64,000 nucleotides of DNA from Candidatus Flavonifractor intestinigallinarum (GTDB lineage Bacteria; Bacillota; Clostridia; Oscillospirales; Oscillospiraceae). Position 1 is the first letter of the stretch, and every line of letters begins with the position of its first letter. The notes beneath the pieces are model-generated. The model saw nothing but the letters and a program-made list of their open reading frames with translations. It was not told the DNA's origin and did no database searches. The position numbers were made by a program, and so were the translations under genes. Below are positions 24,255 through 32,330 of this stretch, one piece after another. Where the stretch lies: assembly GCA_019119165.1 (NCBI GenBank), contig DWXO01000021.1:33172-97171 (forward strand), in the 5' to 3' direction.

Positions 24255-25367
24255 ATGTCATATGGTGGATACAGACGTCCCGATGGGAACGGGGATTTAG
24301 GTTCCTGGATCGTGACGCTGATCCTGCTGGTCAGCCCCCTGTGGTTCGTGGGGCTGATCCTGCTGTTCCGCAAGCTGAACGCTCTGGGACGCAGGCCCCA
24401 ATTCCCCTATCTGGGGCCCAGCCCCGGCACCCAGGGAGTCCGTACCCCGCCGCCGGGGGCGGCGGGCCGGGGACTGGGCTTCGGCAAGGCCAAGGCCATG
24501 ACCATCGGCGGAGCCGCCATGGCCATTCTCTTCGGTATCGCCACGGCGGCGGGCCTGCCGGTGGTGAGCAGCATCCTGGGCTTCCCTCTGTCCCTGGCGG
24601 CCATGTCCCCGGTGATTGGCCTGTGTACCGGCGGCCTGGCCCTTATGCTGGCGGGCAGCCTCAGTACCCGCAAGATCCGGCGGTTCCGGAAGTATCTGGC
24701 CCTCATCGGCCGGCGGGAGAGCGTGTCGGTGGTCCAGCTGGCCCACGCCATGCCGGTAAGCGTGCGGAAGGCGTGCAATGACTTGCAGGAGATGCTGGAC
24801 CGGGGCATCCTGCCTGCGGGCTATCTGGATATGTCCTCCCATCAGCTCATCCTCAGCGACGAGGGGCTGAAGGACGAGCCGGAGCCGGCGGCGGAGCCAG
24901 AGGCGCCCGACCAGGAAGAGGAGGAGCCTCTGGACATCCGGGACGACGACGCGGTGCTCCGGGAGATCCGCCGCCTCAACGACGATATCGACGATGCGGA
25001 GATGAGCCGCAAGATTGACCGGATCGGGGAGATTACCAGCAAGATTTACGGCTATGTAAAGCAGAATCCCAGCAAGGAGGGGCAGCTGCGCTCCTTCCTC
25101 AATTACTATCTGCCTACCACCCTGAAAATCCTCAAGGCCTATGCCCGCATGGAGGACCAGGGCGTGGAGGGGGAGAACATCCGCACCGCCAAGGAGCGCA
25201 TCGAGGGGATGATGGACAAGGTGGTGGACGGCTTCGAGAAGCAGCTGGACCGCCTCTTTGAGGTGGACACCATGGACATCACCGCCGATGTGGAGGTGCT
25301 GGAGCGGATGCTGGAGAAAGACGGCCTGTCCGGCGGCATGGACTTTGGCCAGAAGGGTACTTCATAA
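24255..25367 (+). CDS. XpaC-like protein (5-bromo-4-chloroindolyl phosphate hydrolysis family)
   Basis: 370-residue membrane protein: three hydrophobic segments in the first 140 residues, a winged-helix-like stretch (VSVVQLAHAMPVSVRKACNDL and LDRGILPAGYLDMSSHQLILS), an acidic linker (about 210-235), then a helical C-terminal domain. That domain carries LRSFLNYYLPTTLKILKAYARMEDQGVEGENI (in parts) and VVDGFEKQLDRLFEVDTMDITADVEVLERML, the conserved core of the XpaC family (PF10112 as I recall). XpaC genes usually sit beside telA in stress loci; no telA is visible here. The family name comes from an old colour assay and does not establish a hydrolase role. Confidence 0.8.
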   Translation: MSYGGYRRPDGNGDLGSWIVTLILLVSPLWFVGLILLFRKLNALGRRPQFPYLGPSPGTQGVRTPPPGAAGRGLGFGKAKAMTIGGAAMAILFGIATAAGLPVVSSILGFPLSLAAMSPVIGLCTGGLALMLAGSLSTRKIRRFRKYLALIGRRESVSVVQLAHAMPVSVRKACNDLQEMLDRGILPAGYLDMSSHQLILSDEGLKDEPEPAAEPEAPDQEEEEPLDIRDDDAVLREIRRLNDDIDDAEMSRKIDRIGEITSKIYGYVKQNPSKEGQLRSFLNYYLPTTLKILKAYARMEDQGVEGENIRTAKERIEGMMDKVVDGFEKQLDRLFEVDTMDITADVEVLERMLEKDGLSGGMDFGQKGTS

Positions 25368-25401
25368 ATCGTTTACATAAGGTCCAAAAATTATCCATCA
25401 C

Positions 25402-25430
25402 TCGACAGGGGCGCTGTGGTATCTTATAAG
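25402..25430 (+). promoter_or_regulatory. Promoter of a putative small RNA
   Basis: TCGACA (25402-25407), 17-bp spacer, TATAAG (25425-25430), in a gap with no open reading frame downstream on this strand. Confidence 0.5.
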
Positions 25431-25436
25431 CACAGC

Positions 25437-25648
25437 CAAGCAAGACGGCAAGGGCGGCGCGCCGGGAGCGTGCGGAGGACAAATGCCATCCGGAGCGCGC
25501 TCAACAGACCGGCCCGCCCTTGTGACTGCCCCCCGGCTGTGGGGGCAGACCAAAGACAACACCTGGCTCTGCCGAGTGATGAAATACATCTGAATTCCTC
25601 CGCGTAAGCAAGGAAGCCCCGGACGGCTCTGCCGTCCGGGGCTTCCTT
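25437..25648 (+). ncRNA. Putative structured small RNA, about 210 nt
   Basis: Bounded by a promoter at 25402-25430 and a strong terminator at 25610-25648, with no protein gene on the plus strand. Internally, AAGGGCGG (25449-25456) can pair with CCGCCCTT (25515-25522), enclosing a second hairpin built from GAGCG...CGCTC arms around 25468-25502, and a separate GGCAG...CTGCC-type hairpin follows. Size and layout resemble general regulatory RNAs such as 6S RNA, but I do not recognise conserved 6S, SRP, RNase P or tmRNA motifs. It could also be an mRNA 3' extension of the XpaC-like gene. Confidence 0.4.
25610..25648. terminator. Bidirectional terminator between XpaC-like and Big2 genes
   Basis: Perfect 18-bp stem (AAGGAAGCCCCGGACGGC with its complement) and a TCT loop; it would also fold as the end of the leftward Big2 gene. 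Confidence 0.85.
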
Positions 25649-25658
25649 GTTGGTTGAA

Positions 25659-26609
25659 TCAGGTGCAGCGCACCGTGCAGGTCAAGGTTTTGCCGTCCAC
25701 GGTGCAGGTCAGGGTGGTGGTGCCCTTGCCCACATAGGTCACGGTGCCGTCGCCGGATACGGTGGCCACTGCGCTGTTGCCGATGCTCCACACGGGGGTG
25801 GAGGAGGTGCCGCTCACTTCCACCTGGAAGGAGGGATAGGTCTTGCTCAGGGTGAAGTCCGTCCGGTTCAGGGACAGAGCGGTGGAGGTAGTGGTGCCGG
25901 AACCGGTGTTGGTGGAGGCGCCGGTGGTCACCGAGTTGTGGACCAGGCAGGTATGGGTCACGCCGCCGGGCATGGTGGCGGTAATGGTGGCGTTGCCTGT
26001 TTTGGTCCCGGCGCTTACCTTGCCGGTCTCATCCACGCTGGCCACCTCGGGATCGCTGCTGGTCCAGGTGATGGTACCGGTGGAGCCCTCGGGAATGAAG
26101 GTGACCGTCAGGGTGATGGGATCGGGATAGCGGTTGCTCAGGGAGAACTCCGTCAGGCTCAGGGTGAAGTCGGTGGCAGTCTGGTCGGCGGGAATGGTCT
26201 CCGTCGGCTCAGGCGAATCGGTGGGTTCGACGCTGGGCTGGGCGGAGTCGGTGGGCATGACGCTCTCCACGGCGGAGGGATCGGTCACCGAGCTGCCCTT
26301 GGTCACCAGGGGAATAATCACCGAGATCACGATGATGACCGCAGCGATGATGATGGCCAGAGAGATGATGATCCCCACCAGACGGAGGGGAGAGGGGCCC
26401 CGGCCATAGCCGCCGCCTCTGGTGTTGGTCACCAGCCGTTTGCCGCCACGGGCACGGCGGGGAGAATCCTCGTCGCCGTCAAAGTCCTCGTCGTCCAGGG
26501 GAACTTCATCACAGAAAGGGCAGTGTTTATAAGTAGAGGCGTAGTCCTCGCCACAGTATTCGCAGTGGATCATTTTGGGACGGTCGTCCCGGCTTCGTCT
26601 GGATGCCAT
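25659..26609 (-). CDS. Zinc-ribbon membrane protein with two Big2 (Ig-like) domains
   Basis: 316-residue protein of unknown function. In order: a cytoplasmic zinc ribbon with two CxxC pairs (CEYCGEDYASTYKHCPFC, about residues 16-33), an acidic then basic linker, one membrane helix (LVGIIISLAIIIAAVIIVIS, about 74-93), a Thr/Pro/Ser-rich stalk, and two extracellular bacterial Ig-like Big2 modules. The modules carry the typical TWTSSDPEVASVDETGKVSAG and PVWSIGNSAVATVSGDGTVT strings. The start at 26609 has GGAGGG 8 bp upstream. It may sense or bind surface polymers. It is convergent with the XpaC-like gene and divergent from the AAA+ gene. Confidence 0.82.
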   Translation of the reverse strand: MASRRSRDDRPKMIHCEYCGEDYASTYKHCPFCDEVPLDDEDFDGDEDSPRRARGGKRLVTNTRGGGYGRGPSPLRLVGIIISLAIIIAAVIIVISVIIPLVTKGSSVTDPSAVESVMPTDSAQPSVEPTDSPEPTETIPADQTATDFTLSLTEFSLSNRYPDPITLTVTFIPEGSTGTITWTSSDPEVASVDETGKVSAGTKTGNATITATMPGGVTHTCLVHNSVTTGASTNTGSGTTTSTALSLNRTDFTLSKTYPSFQVEVSGTSSTPVWSIGNSAVATVSGDGTVTYVGKGTTTLTCTVDGKTLTCTVRCT

Positions 26610-26728
26610 AGGAAATCCCTCCAATCGACATTCTTATGCCTATTGTACAACGACGACGCGCGGCCCGTCAACGGTACTTCGGGAAATATAAAAGTTTTTT
26701 AACAATTATGTCAACTGATAGGGCGGGG

Positions 26729-26757
26729 TTGCGCCGCCAGAACAAATTGGATATAAT
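26729..26757 (+). promoter_or_regulatory. Promoter of the AAA+ ATPase gene
   Basis: TTGCGC (26729-26734), 17-bp spacer, perfect TATAAT (26752-26757), 31 bp before the start codon. Confidence 0.7.
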
Positions 26758-26788
26758 AGCAGGCAAGACGGCAGGGGAGGCAGAAAAT

Positions 26789-28210
26789 ATGAAAGGTTCC
26801 ATCAGCGCAGGAGAGGCCCACAGACAGTACAGCGAAGCCATGACGGCCTTCCGGCGTCAGATCCCGGATCAGACCCTGCGGGAACGGTTTGGACGGGAGG
26901 CGGACACCTTCTTCCGCGCCTGCGCCCTGGGCCTGTGGCAGCGGGATGGGGCCTCTCCCACCCCCCGGTATGTGGAGTTCTACAACGCCATCTATACCAA
27001 GGGCAATCCGGTGCCCTCAGTGCTGTTCTGGGAGCTGTCCTCGGCGGTGGCGGACTACCCTGGTTTCCGGCCGCCGGACTTTTTCAACCGGATGCGGGCC
27101 TGCGACAAGGTATCGGGTACCAGTCTGGCCCGCCGGTTTGTGGATGTGACTACCCTGATGCTGCTGCTCTTCGCCGCGGTGGACGATCAGGTCAGCGAGG
27201 CCGAGGCCGGTTTTGTCAACCAGTGCGCTGACGCCCTCACCGCCCTGTGCGATGGGGACGGGCTGAAAGGGGAGAAGGCCCCTCTGGACGTGGGGGACTT
27301 TGTGACCCGCAGGCCCACGCCCCAAACGCCTCAGACCGCACCGGCGGCGGAGCCCAAGGAGGAGGACAAGCCGGAGGAGCCAGAGCCCACCCTGGAGGAG
27401 CTGATGGCCCAGCTGGATGGGCTGTGCGGCCTGGAGCAGGTGAAGGCCGACGTGAAGAGCCTGGTCAACCTGGTGAAGGTACGCAAGATGCGCCAGGAGC
27501 ACGATCTGCCGGTGCCGCCTCTGTCCCTCCATCTGGTGTTTATGGGCAATCCGGGCACCGGCAAGACCACCGTGGCCCGGCTGCTGGCCCAGCTGTACAA
27601 GGCCATCGGCGTGCTGTCCAAGGGGCAGCTGGTGGAGGTGGACCGGTCCGGCCTGGTGGCCGGGTTTGTGGGACAGACCGCCATCAAGACCAGCGAGGTC
27701 ATCCAGAAGGCCCTGGGGGGCGTGCTCTTCATCGACGAGGCCTACGCCCTGGCGGGGCAGGACAACCCCAACGACTTCGGCAGGGAGGCCATCGAAACCC
27801 TGCTGAAGGGGATGGAGGACCACCGGGCGGATCTGGTGGTCATCGTGGCGGGCTACACCCAGCTGATGGACCGCTTCCTCCACGCCAACCCCGGCCTGGA
27901 GAGCCGGTTTAACAAGTATTTCTATTTTGAAGACTACAACGGGGAGCAGCTGATGGAGATTTTCTGCTCCATGTGTGGGAAAAATGGGTATACCCTCAGT
28001 GATGAAAGCCGGAAGTATGCCGAAAAGTATTTCAAAACCCTGTATGAGGAGCGGGACGAGAACTTCGGCAACGCCCGGGATGTGCGAAACCTGTTCGAGC
28101 GGGCGGTGGCCCGGCAGTCCGACCGGGTGGCCGTTCTGGAGGCTCCCGGTAAGGAGGAGCTGATGGCGCTGACGGTGGAGGACCTGAGGGAGGACCAGCC
28201 GGAGGCATAA
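26789..28210 (+). CDS. SpoVK/CbbX-type AAA+ ATPase with N-terminal helical domain
   Basis: 473-residue cytoplasmic ATPase. The N-terminal 170 residues are helical; the segment LLLFAAVDDQVSEAEAGFVNQ resembles the acidic helix pair of TerB-like domains (tentative). After a Pro/Glu linker comes a CbbX/SpoVK-type AAA+ module: Walker A GNPGTGKTT (residues 253-261), Walker B VLFIDEAYAL (about 312-321), sensor and arginine-finger region NPGLESRFNKYFYF, and the lid with FGNARDVRNLFERA. Such proteins remodel protein complexes; SpoVK acts in spore formation and CbbX on Rubisco. No partner is fused. The start at 26789 follows GGGGAGG. Confidence 0.88.
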   Translation: MKGSISAGEAHRQYSEAMTAFRRQIPDQTLRERFGREADTFFRACALGLWQRDGASPTPRYVEFYNAIYTKGNPVPSVLFWELSSAVADYPGFRPPDFFNRMRACDKVSGTSLARRFVDVTTLMLLLFAAVDDQVSEAEAGFVNQCADALTALCDGDGLKGEKAPLDVGDFVTRRPTPQTPQTAPAAEPKEEDKPEEPEPTLEELMAQLDGLCGLEQVKADVKSLVNLVKVRKMRQEHDLPVPPLSLHLVFMGNPGTGKTTVARLLAQLYKAIGVLSKGQLVEVDRSGLVAGFVGQTAIKTSEVIQKALGGVLFIDEAYALAGQDNPNDFGREAIETLLKGMEDHRADLVVIVAGYTQLMDRFLHANPGLESRFNKYFYFEDYNGEQLMEIFCSMCGKNGYTLSDESRKYAEKYFKTLYEERDENFGNARDVRNLFERAVARQSDRVAVLEAPGKEELMALTVEDLREDQPEA

Positions 28211-28240
28211 AAAGAGCCCCTGCCGTGCGGCAGGGGCTTT
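28211..28240. terminator. Bidirectional terminator
   Basis: 9-bp stem (GCCCCTGCC, loop GTGC, GGCAGGGGC). In the leftward direction it is followed by TCTTTTTA, so it mainly serves the 28249-28665 gene. Confidence 0.75.
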
Positions 28241-28248
28241 GAGCCGTC

Positions 28249-28665
28249 TTACAGGTGATCGCTGTCCACCAGAATGTTGTCGGTGCCGTGCTCCTCGAAC
28301 TCGGCGATATAGGCGTCGATGCGGCTGGCCAGCTCGTCATAGTTGCTCTCGTCGATGGGGGCGTCGTCCATGTCCCGGCGGGCCAGGTCCTCCGCCAGGA
28401 TATCAAAAAAGACGTTGTTCTCATACTCCATAATGGCCTCGTGGATGCCGCCCTCGGCAAAGGCGCGGGAGGGGACCACTTCGCCCTGCCAGTCCTCGGC
28501 CAGGGTGGGCATACCCTCCGCCCGGGCCTTGGCAAAGAGCAGGCTCTCTACCTCGTCATAGTCCCTGAACCGGTCGTCGCCCCGGGTGGAATTCAAGATC
28601 CAGTTGCCGATATAGGCCATATCCAGCAGACGGCGAAACTGCTTGGTCGTCAGTTCCAGCTTCAT
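28249..28665 (-). CDS. Conserved-looking hypothetical protein
   Basis: 138-residue acidic, soluble, mostly helical protein that I do not recognise. It starts MKLELTTKQFRRLLDMAYIGNWILNSTRG and is rich in Asp/Glu throughout (for example YDEVESLLFAKARAEGMP and ARRDMDDAPIDESNYDEL). There is no signal peptide, membrane segment or metal motif. The gene looks real: AGGAGG lies a good distance before ATG, codon use matches its neighbours, and a terminator follows. It is a monocistron, convergent with the AAA+ gene and divergent from murI. Confidence 0.75.
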   Translation of the reverse strand: MKLELTTKQFRRLLDMAYIGNWILNSTRGDDRFRDYDEVESLLFAKARAEGMPTLAEDWQGEVVPSRAFAEGGIHEAIMEYENNVFFDILAEDLARRDMDDAPIDESNYDELASRIDAYIAEFEEHGTDNILVDSDHL

Positions 28666-28784
28666 ACCAATGCGACCTCCTCGCTGTCATGACGTTGGGG
28701 CAGGAGGGACCATACCCCACTCTCATATTATAATCACCCCCGAAGAAATGTCAAACCGGGGAGGGAAAAATGTGAAAATAATCC

Positions 28785-28813
28785 TTGTTTTCCTGCCCTG
28801 TTTCCCCTATCAT
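28785..28813 (+). promoter_or_regulatory. murI promoter
   Basis: TTGTTT (28785-28790), 17-bp spacer, TATCAT (28808-28813). Confidence 0.55.
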
Positions 28814-28847
28814 TAAAAGAACCATAGTATTACAAGGAGGGAACGCC

Positions 28848-29663
28848 TTGGACAGTCGACCCATCGGCGTATTTGACTCCGGCCTTGGGGGCCTGACCAC
28901 GGTGCGGGAGCTGTGCCGCCTGCTGCCGGGGGAGGACATCGTCTATTTCGGAGATACCGGACGGGTGCCCTACGGCAGCCGCTCCAAGGAGACCATTATC
29001 CGGTACGCCCGTCAGGACGTGGCCTTTCTGCGTACCTTTGATCTCAAACTCATCGTTATTGCCTGCGGTACCGTGTCCACCACGGCCCTGGACATCCTGG
29101 CCAATGAGAATCCCATCCCGGTGCTGGGAGTGGTGGCTCCCGCCGCCGCCGCTGCCGCACAGACCACCCAAAACGGCAGGATCGGACTCATCGGCACCCA
29201 GGCCTCCATCCGTAGCGGCGCCTATGAGGCCCTCATCCGCAAGGCTGACCCGGAGGCCCAGGTGACCGCCCAGCCCTGCCCCCTCTTTGTGCCCCTGGTG
29301 GAGAATGGACGCTTCCGGCCTGGCGATATCGTCATTGAGACGGTGGCGGGGGAGTACCTGGCCCCCCTGAAGGAGGCGGGGGTGGACACCCTGGTGCTGG
29401 GCTGTACCCACTATCCCCTTCTCCAGGATGTGATCGCCGCCCAGATGGGGCCTCAGGTCCGGCTGGTCAACGCCGGAGCGGAGGGGGCCCGGGCCGCCGC
29501 CGCCCGGCTGGCGGCCGACGACGCCCTGTCCGGCAGGACGGAGGGGGGCAGCTGCCGGTACTTCGTCAGTGACCGGCAGGAGGACTTCTCCCGGTTGGCC
29601 TCCATCTTCCTGGGCTGGGACGTCACCGGGACGGTGGGACAGGTGGATATCAGCTGCTATTGA
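28848..29663 (+). CDS. murI: Glutamate racemase
   Basis: Makes D-glutamate for peptidoglycan in the cytoplasm without a cofactor. The start is a TTG at 28848 preceded by AAGGAGGGAACGCC; upstream in-frame ATG codons lack a ribosome site. It has 271 residues in the Asp/Glu racemase fold. The first half has IGVFDSGLGGLT (base-assisting Asp/Ser) and YFGDTGRVPYGSRS; the first catalytic Cys is in IACGTVSTTAL (about residue 73) and the second in LGCTHYPLL (about 184-192). The usual first motif is ACNT; here Asn is Gly, a variant that I would note but not read as inactivating. Confidence 0.93.
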   Translation: MDSRPIGVFDSGLGGLTTVRELCRLLPGEDIVYFGDTGRVPYGSRSKETIIRYARQDVAFLRTFDLKLIVIACGTVSTTALDILANENPIPVLGVVAPAAAAAAQTTQNGRIGLIGTQASIRSGAYEALIRKADPEAQVTAQPCPLFVPLVENGRFRPGDIVIETVAGEYLAPLKEAGVDTLVLGCTHYPLLQDVIAAQMGPQVRLVNAGAEGARAAAARLAADDALSGRTEGGSCRYFVSDRQEDFSRLASIFLGWDVTGTVGQVDISCY

Positions 29664-29673
29664 AAACCAGCCC

Positions 29674-29702
29674 TTTACATTGGGGCCGGAATTGGATATA
29701 AT
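29674..29702 (+). promoter_or_regulatory. Promoter of the DUF1934-argS pair
   Basis: TTTACA (29674-29679), 17-bp spacer, perfect TATAAT (29697-29702). Confidence 0.7.
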
Positions 29703-29751
29703 ATGGTGCAATTTGCGGCCGGAAGTGCCGGTAAAGAGGGAACATAGAACC

Positions 29752-30195
29752 ATGGAGAACAATGTTATCATATCCATTCAGGGCAGGCAGTCCTTTGAGG
29801 ACCAGGAGCCGGAGGTCATTGAGCTGGTGACTGAGGGCAGGCTGTCCCCCGACGGCGAGGACGGCTATACCCTCAGCTACCAGGAGAGCGAACTGACCGG
29901 ACTGGAGGGTACCCTCACCACCTTCCAGATCGAGCCCGAGCGGGTCACCCTGCTGCGGGTGGGGGAGGTCAACTCCCAGATGGTCTTTGAAGAGGGACGG
30001 CGGCACCTGTCCATGTACAACACGCCCTACGGCGCCCTGGCGGTAGGGATCAACACCAAGAAGATGCGGGCCCAGCTCAGTCCGGTGGGAGGCAGCATCG
30101 AGATCAACTATGCCCTTGAGATTGACCATGCGGTGGCGGGAGAGAATCTCTTCCACATCCAGGTGCGGCAGAAGGGGAACGCCATCCGGCAGTAA
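29752..30195 (+). CDS. DUF1934 (YwiB-like) beta-barrel protein
   Basis: 147-residue soluble protein of the small lipocalin/calycin-like DUF1934 family, function unknown. Family features are the start NVIISIQGRQSFEDQEPEVIELVTEGRL (in parts), YTLSYQESELTGLEGTLTTF, and the closing beta strands GGSIEINYALEID and NLFHIQVRQKG. The start at 29752 is an ATG with AAGAGGG 10 bp upstream; a longer open frame runs back into murI without a ribosome site. It lies 52 bp before argS, a gene order (DUF1934 then argS) common in Firmicutes. Confidence 0.9.
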   Translation: MENNVIISIQGRQSFEDQEPEVIELVTEGRLSPDGEDGYTLSYQESELTGLEGTLTTFQIEPERVTLLRVGEVNSQMVFEEGRRHLSMYNTPYGALAVGINTKKMRAQLSPVGGSIEINYALEIDHAVAGENLFHIQVRQKGNAIRQ

Positions 30196-30247
30196 AACCG
30201 GCGGCGTGCATTTTTGATTTGAGAAGTTAAAAGAAAAGGTGATAGAT

Positions 30248-31996
30248 ATGTCCAATATGATCCAGGCGGCCCGGGAGCAGGTCGCCCAGCTGACCCAGGC
30301 GGCCTACGAGAAGGCTGCGGCCCAGGGCCTGCTGCCCGCCGGGGCGGAGGTCAAGGCCACCATTGAGATTCCCAAGGACCCCACCCACGGGGACTACGCC
30401 TCCTCCTTTGCCATGGCGGGAGCCAAGGCCCTCCACAAGGCCCCCCGGCAGATCGCCCAGACCATCGTGGACAACCTGGAGCTGGAAGGCACTTTCTTTG
30501 ATAAGGTGGAGATTGCAGGGCCCGGCTTCCTCAACTTTACCCTGGGCAGCAAGTGGTATGGTGAGGTCCTCACCGATATCCAGGCCGAGGGGAACACCTA
30601 CGGTGCGGTGGACGAGGGCCACGGCGAGAAGGTGATGGTGGAGTTCGTCTCCGCCAACCCCACCGGCCCCATGCACATCGGCAACGCCCGGGGCGGCGTG
30701 CTGGGCGACGCCCTGGCCAGCGTCCTCACCCGGGCCGGGTACGACGTGTGGCGGGAGTTCTACGTCAACGACGCCGGCAACCAGATCCACAAGTTTGCCA
30801 TGTCTATCGACGCCCGCTACCTCCAGATCGTGCTGGGGGAGGAGAACTACCCCTTCCCCGAGGACGGCTACCACGGCGACGACATCAAGGAGCTGGCCCA
30901 GGCCTTCTATGACCAGCACGGCCCCGACTGGAAGGACAAGCCGGAGGAGGAGCGGCAGGAGGCCATGGCTCAGTACGGCCTGTCCGTCAACATTCCCAAG
31001 ATGAAGGCCGACCTGCGCCGCTACCAGATCGAGTATGACGAGTGGTTCCTGGAGTCCGGCCTCCACAGCTCCGGCTATGTGGCCGAGACGGTGGGGATGC
31101 TGGCCGACAAGGGCTGGACCTATGAGAAGGACGGCGCCCTGTGGCTCAACACCACCGACCTGCTCAAGCAGAAGTTCATGGCCGAGGGCAAGACCCAGGA
31201 GCAGGTGGACAAGCTGGATCTGAAGGACGACGTGCTCCGCCGGGCCAACGGCTTCTACACCTACTTCGCCGCCGACATTGCCTACCACCGCAACAAGCTG
31301 GAGAAGCGGGGCTTCTCCAAGGCCATCAACATCTGGGGCGCCGACCACCACGGCCATGTGGCCCGCCTCCAGGCCGCTCTGGACGGCCTGGGCCTGGACG
31401 GCTCCCACCGGCTGGTGGTGGTGCTGATGCAGCTGGTCAACCTGCTGCAGGACGGCCAGCCCGTCCGGATGTCCAAGCGCTCCGGCAAGGCCATTGCCCT
31501 GCGGGACCTGCTGGACGAGGTCAGCGTGGACGCCGCCCGGTTCTTCTTCAACTCCCGGTCCTCCACCTCCGCCCTGGACTTCGACCTGGATCTGGCGGTG
31601 CGGCAGGACTCCGACAACCCGGTGTACTACGTCCAGTACGCCCACGCCCGGATCTGCTCCCTGGTGAGCCGCCTCACCGAGGAGGGCGCTCAGGTGCCCG
31701 ACGCGGCCGCTGTGGACGCTTCCCTCTTTACTACGGCGGAGGAGAAGGCCCTCATCAAGACCCTGTCCCAGCTGCCCGAGGTGATCCGCATCTCCGCCCG
31801 GGACTACGACCCCTCCCATGTCAACCGCTACCTTATCACCCTGGCCGGCGATTTCCACCGCTTCTACAACGCCTGCCGCATCAAGGGGGAGGAGGCCCAC
31901 GTGCTCTCCGCCCGGCTCAAGCTGGCCGACACCGTGCGTTCCGTCATCGCCAACTGCCTGGCGCTCATCGGCGTCACCGCACCCGAGAAAATGTAA
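30248..31996 (+). CDS. argS: Arginyl-tRNA synthetase
   Basis: Class I aminoacyl-tRNA synthetase charging tRNA-Arg. It has 582 residues: an N-terminal additional domain (about 1-95) with IEIPKDPTHGDYASSFAM, the catalytic Rossmann fold with the HIGH-type motif PMHIGNARGG (about 134-143), the KMSKS-type motif VRMSKRSGKAIALRDLL, and a C-terminal DALR anticodon-binding domain with the family ending SARLKLADTVRSVIANCLALIGVTAPEKM (in parts). The ATG at 30248 is favoured over the GTG at 30239 because AAAAGGTGAT sits at the right distance. A strong terminator follows. Confidence 0.97.
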   Translation: MSNMIQAAREQVAQLTQAAYEKAAAQGLLPAGAEVKATIEIPKDPTHGDYASSFAMAGAKALHKAPRQIAQTIVDNLELEGTFFDKVEIAGPGFLNFTLGSKWYGEVLTDIQAEGNTYGAVDEGHGEKVMVEFVSANPTGPMHIGNARGGVLGDALASVLTRAGYDVWREFYVNDAGNQIHKFAMSIDARYLQIVLGEENYPFPEDGYHGDDIKELAQAFYDQHGPDWKDKPEEERQEAMAQYGLSVNIPKMKADLRRYQIEYDEWFLESGLHSSGYVAETVGMLADKGWTYEKDGALWLNTTDLLKQKFMAEGKTQEQVDKLDLKDDVLRRANGFYTYFAADIAYHRNKLEKRGFSKAINIWGADHHGHVARLQAALDGLGLDGSHRLVVVLMQLVNLLQDGQPVRMSKRSGKAIALRDLLDEVSVDAARFFFNSRSSTSALDFDLDLAVRQDSDNPVYYVQYAHARICSLVSRLTEEGAQVPDAAAVDASLFTTAEEKALIKTLSQLPEVIRISARDYDPSHVNRYLITLAGDFHRFYNACRIKGEEAHVLSARLKLADTVRSVIANCLALIGVTAPEKM

Positions 31997-32330
31997 AAAC
32001 CCAGATCCCGCCTTTTTTCAAAAAGGCGGGATCTTTTTTTGTACAATTTCGTCAAAGAAAAAATCAAGCGCCCGAAAAGATATTATGTTGACTAAAAAAC
32101 GGAATTATTGTTGCGGAAAAACGGGTTTTGAAAGAGTATGGAATCCATTTACAGTTTTGAGGTCCCATTTCTTACATTTGTATAAAAGAAATAAAAACTT
32201 TCCCTTAATCTTCTGTTAATTGGTATGTAACACTCTTGTAATCTTTTTTCGGTGTGGTATGATATGCAATACACGCGGCTATCCACCGCGGGCAGGTTCC
32301 TTCAGCGATCAACAGACGGAGGATCATGGA
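31997..32330 (+). promoter_or_regulatory. Terminator of argS and A+T-rich promoter region of the next gene
   Basis: 334 bp without a gene. The argS terminator is at 32004-32041 (stem GATCCCGCC...GGCGGGATC, T8). The rest is clearly A+T-richer than the window and ends in a promoter TTGTAA (32236-32241), 16 bp, extended -10 TGGTATGAT (32255-32263). Several TTTACA/TTGTAA-like hexamers occur, but I cannot assign a regulator. Confidence 0.7.

Noticed and set aside
25437..25648. Assignment of the putative RNA as 6S, SRP, RNase P or tmRNA
   Set aside because: None of the conserved sequence elements of these RNAs could be found; only promoter, pairing and terminator are seen.
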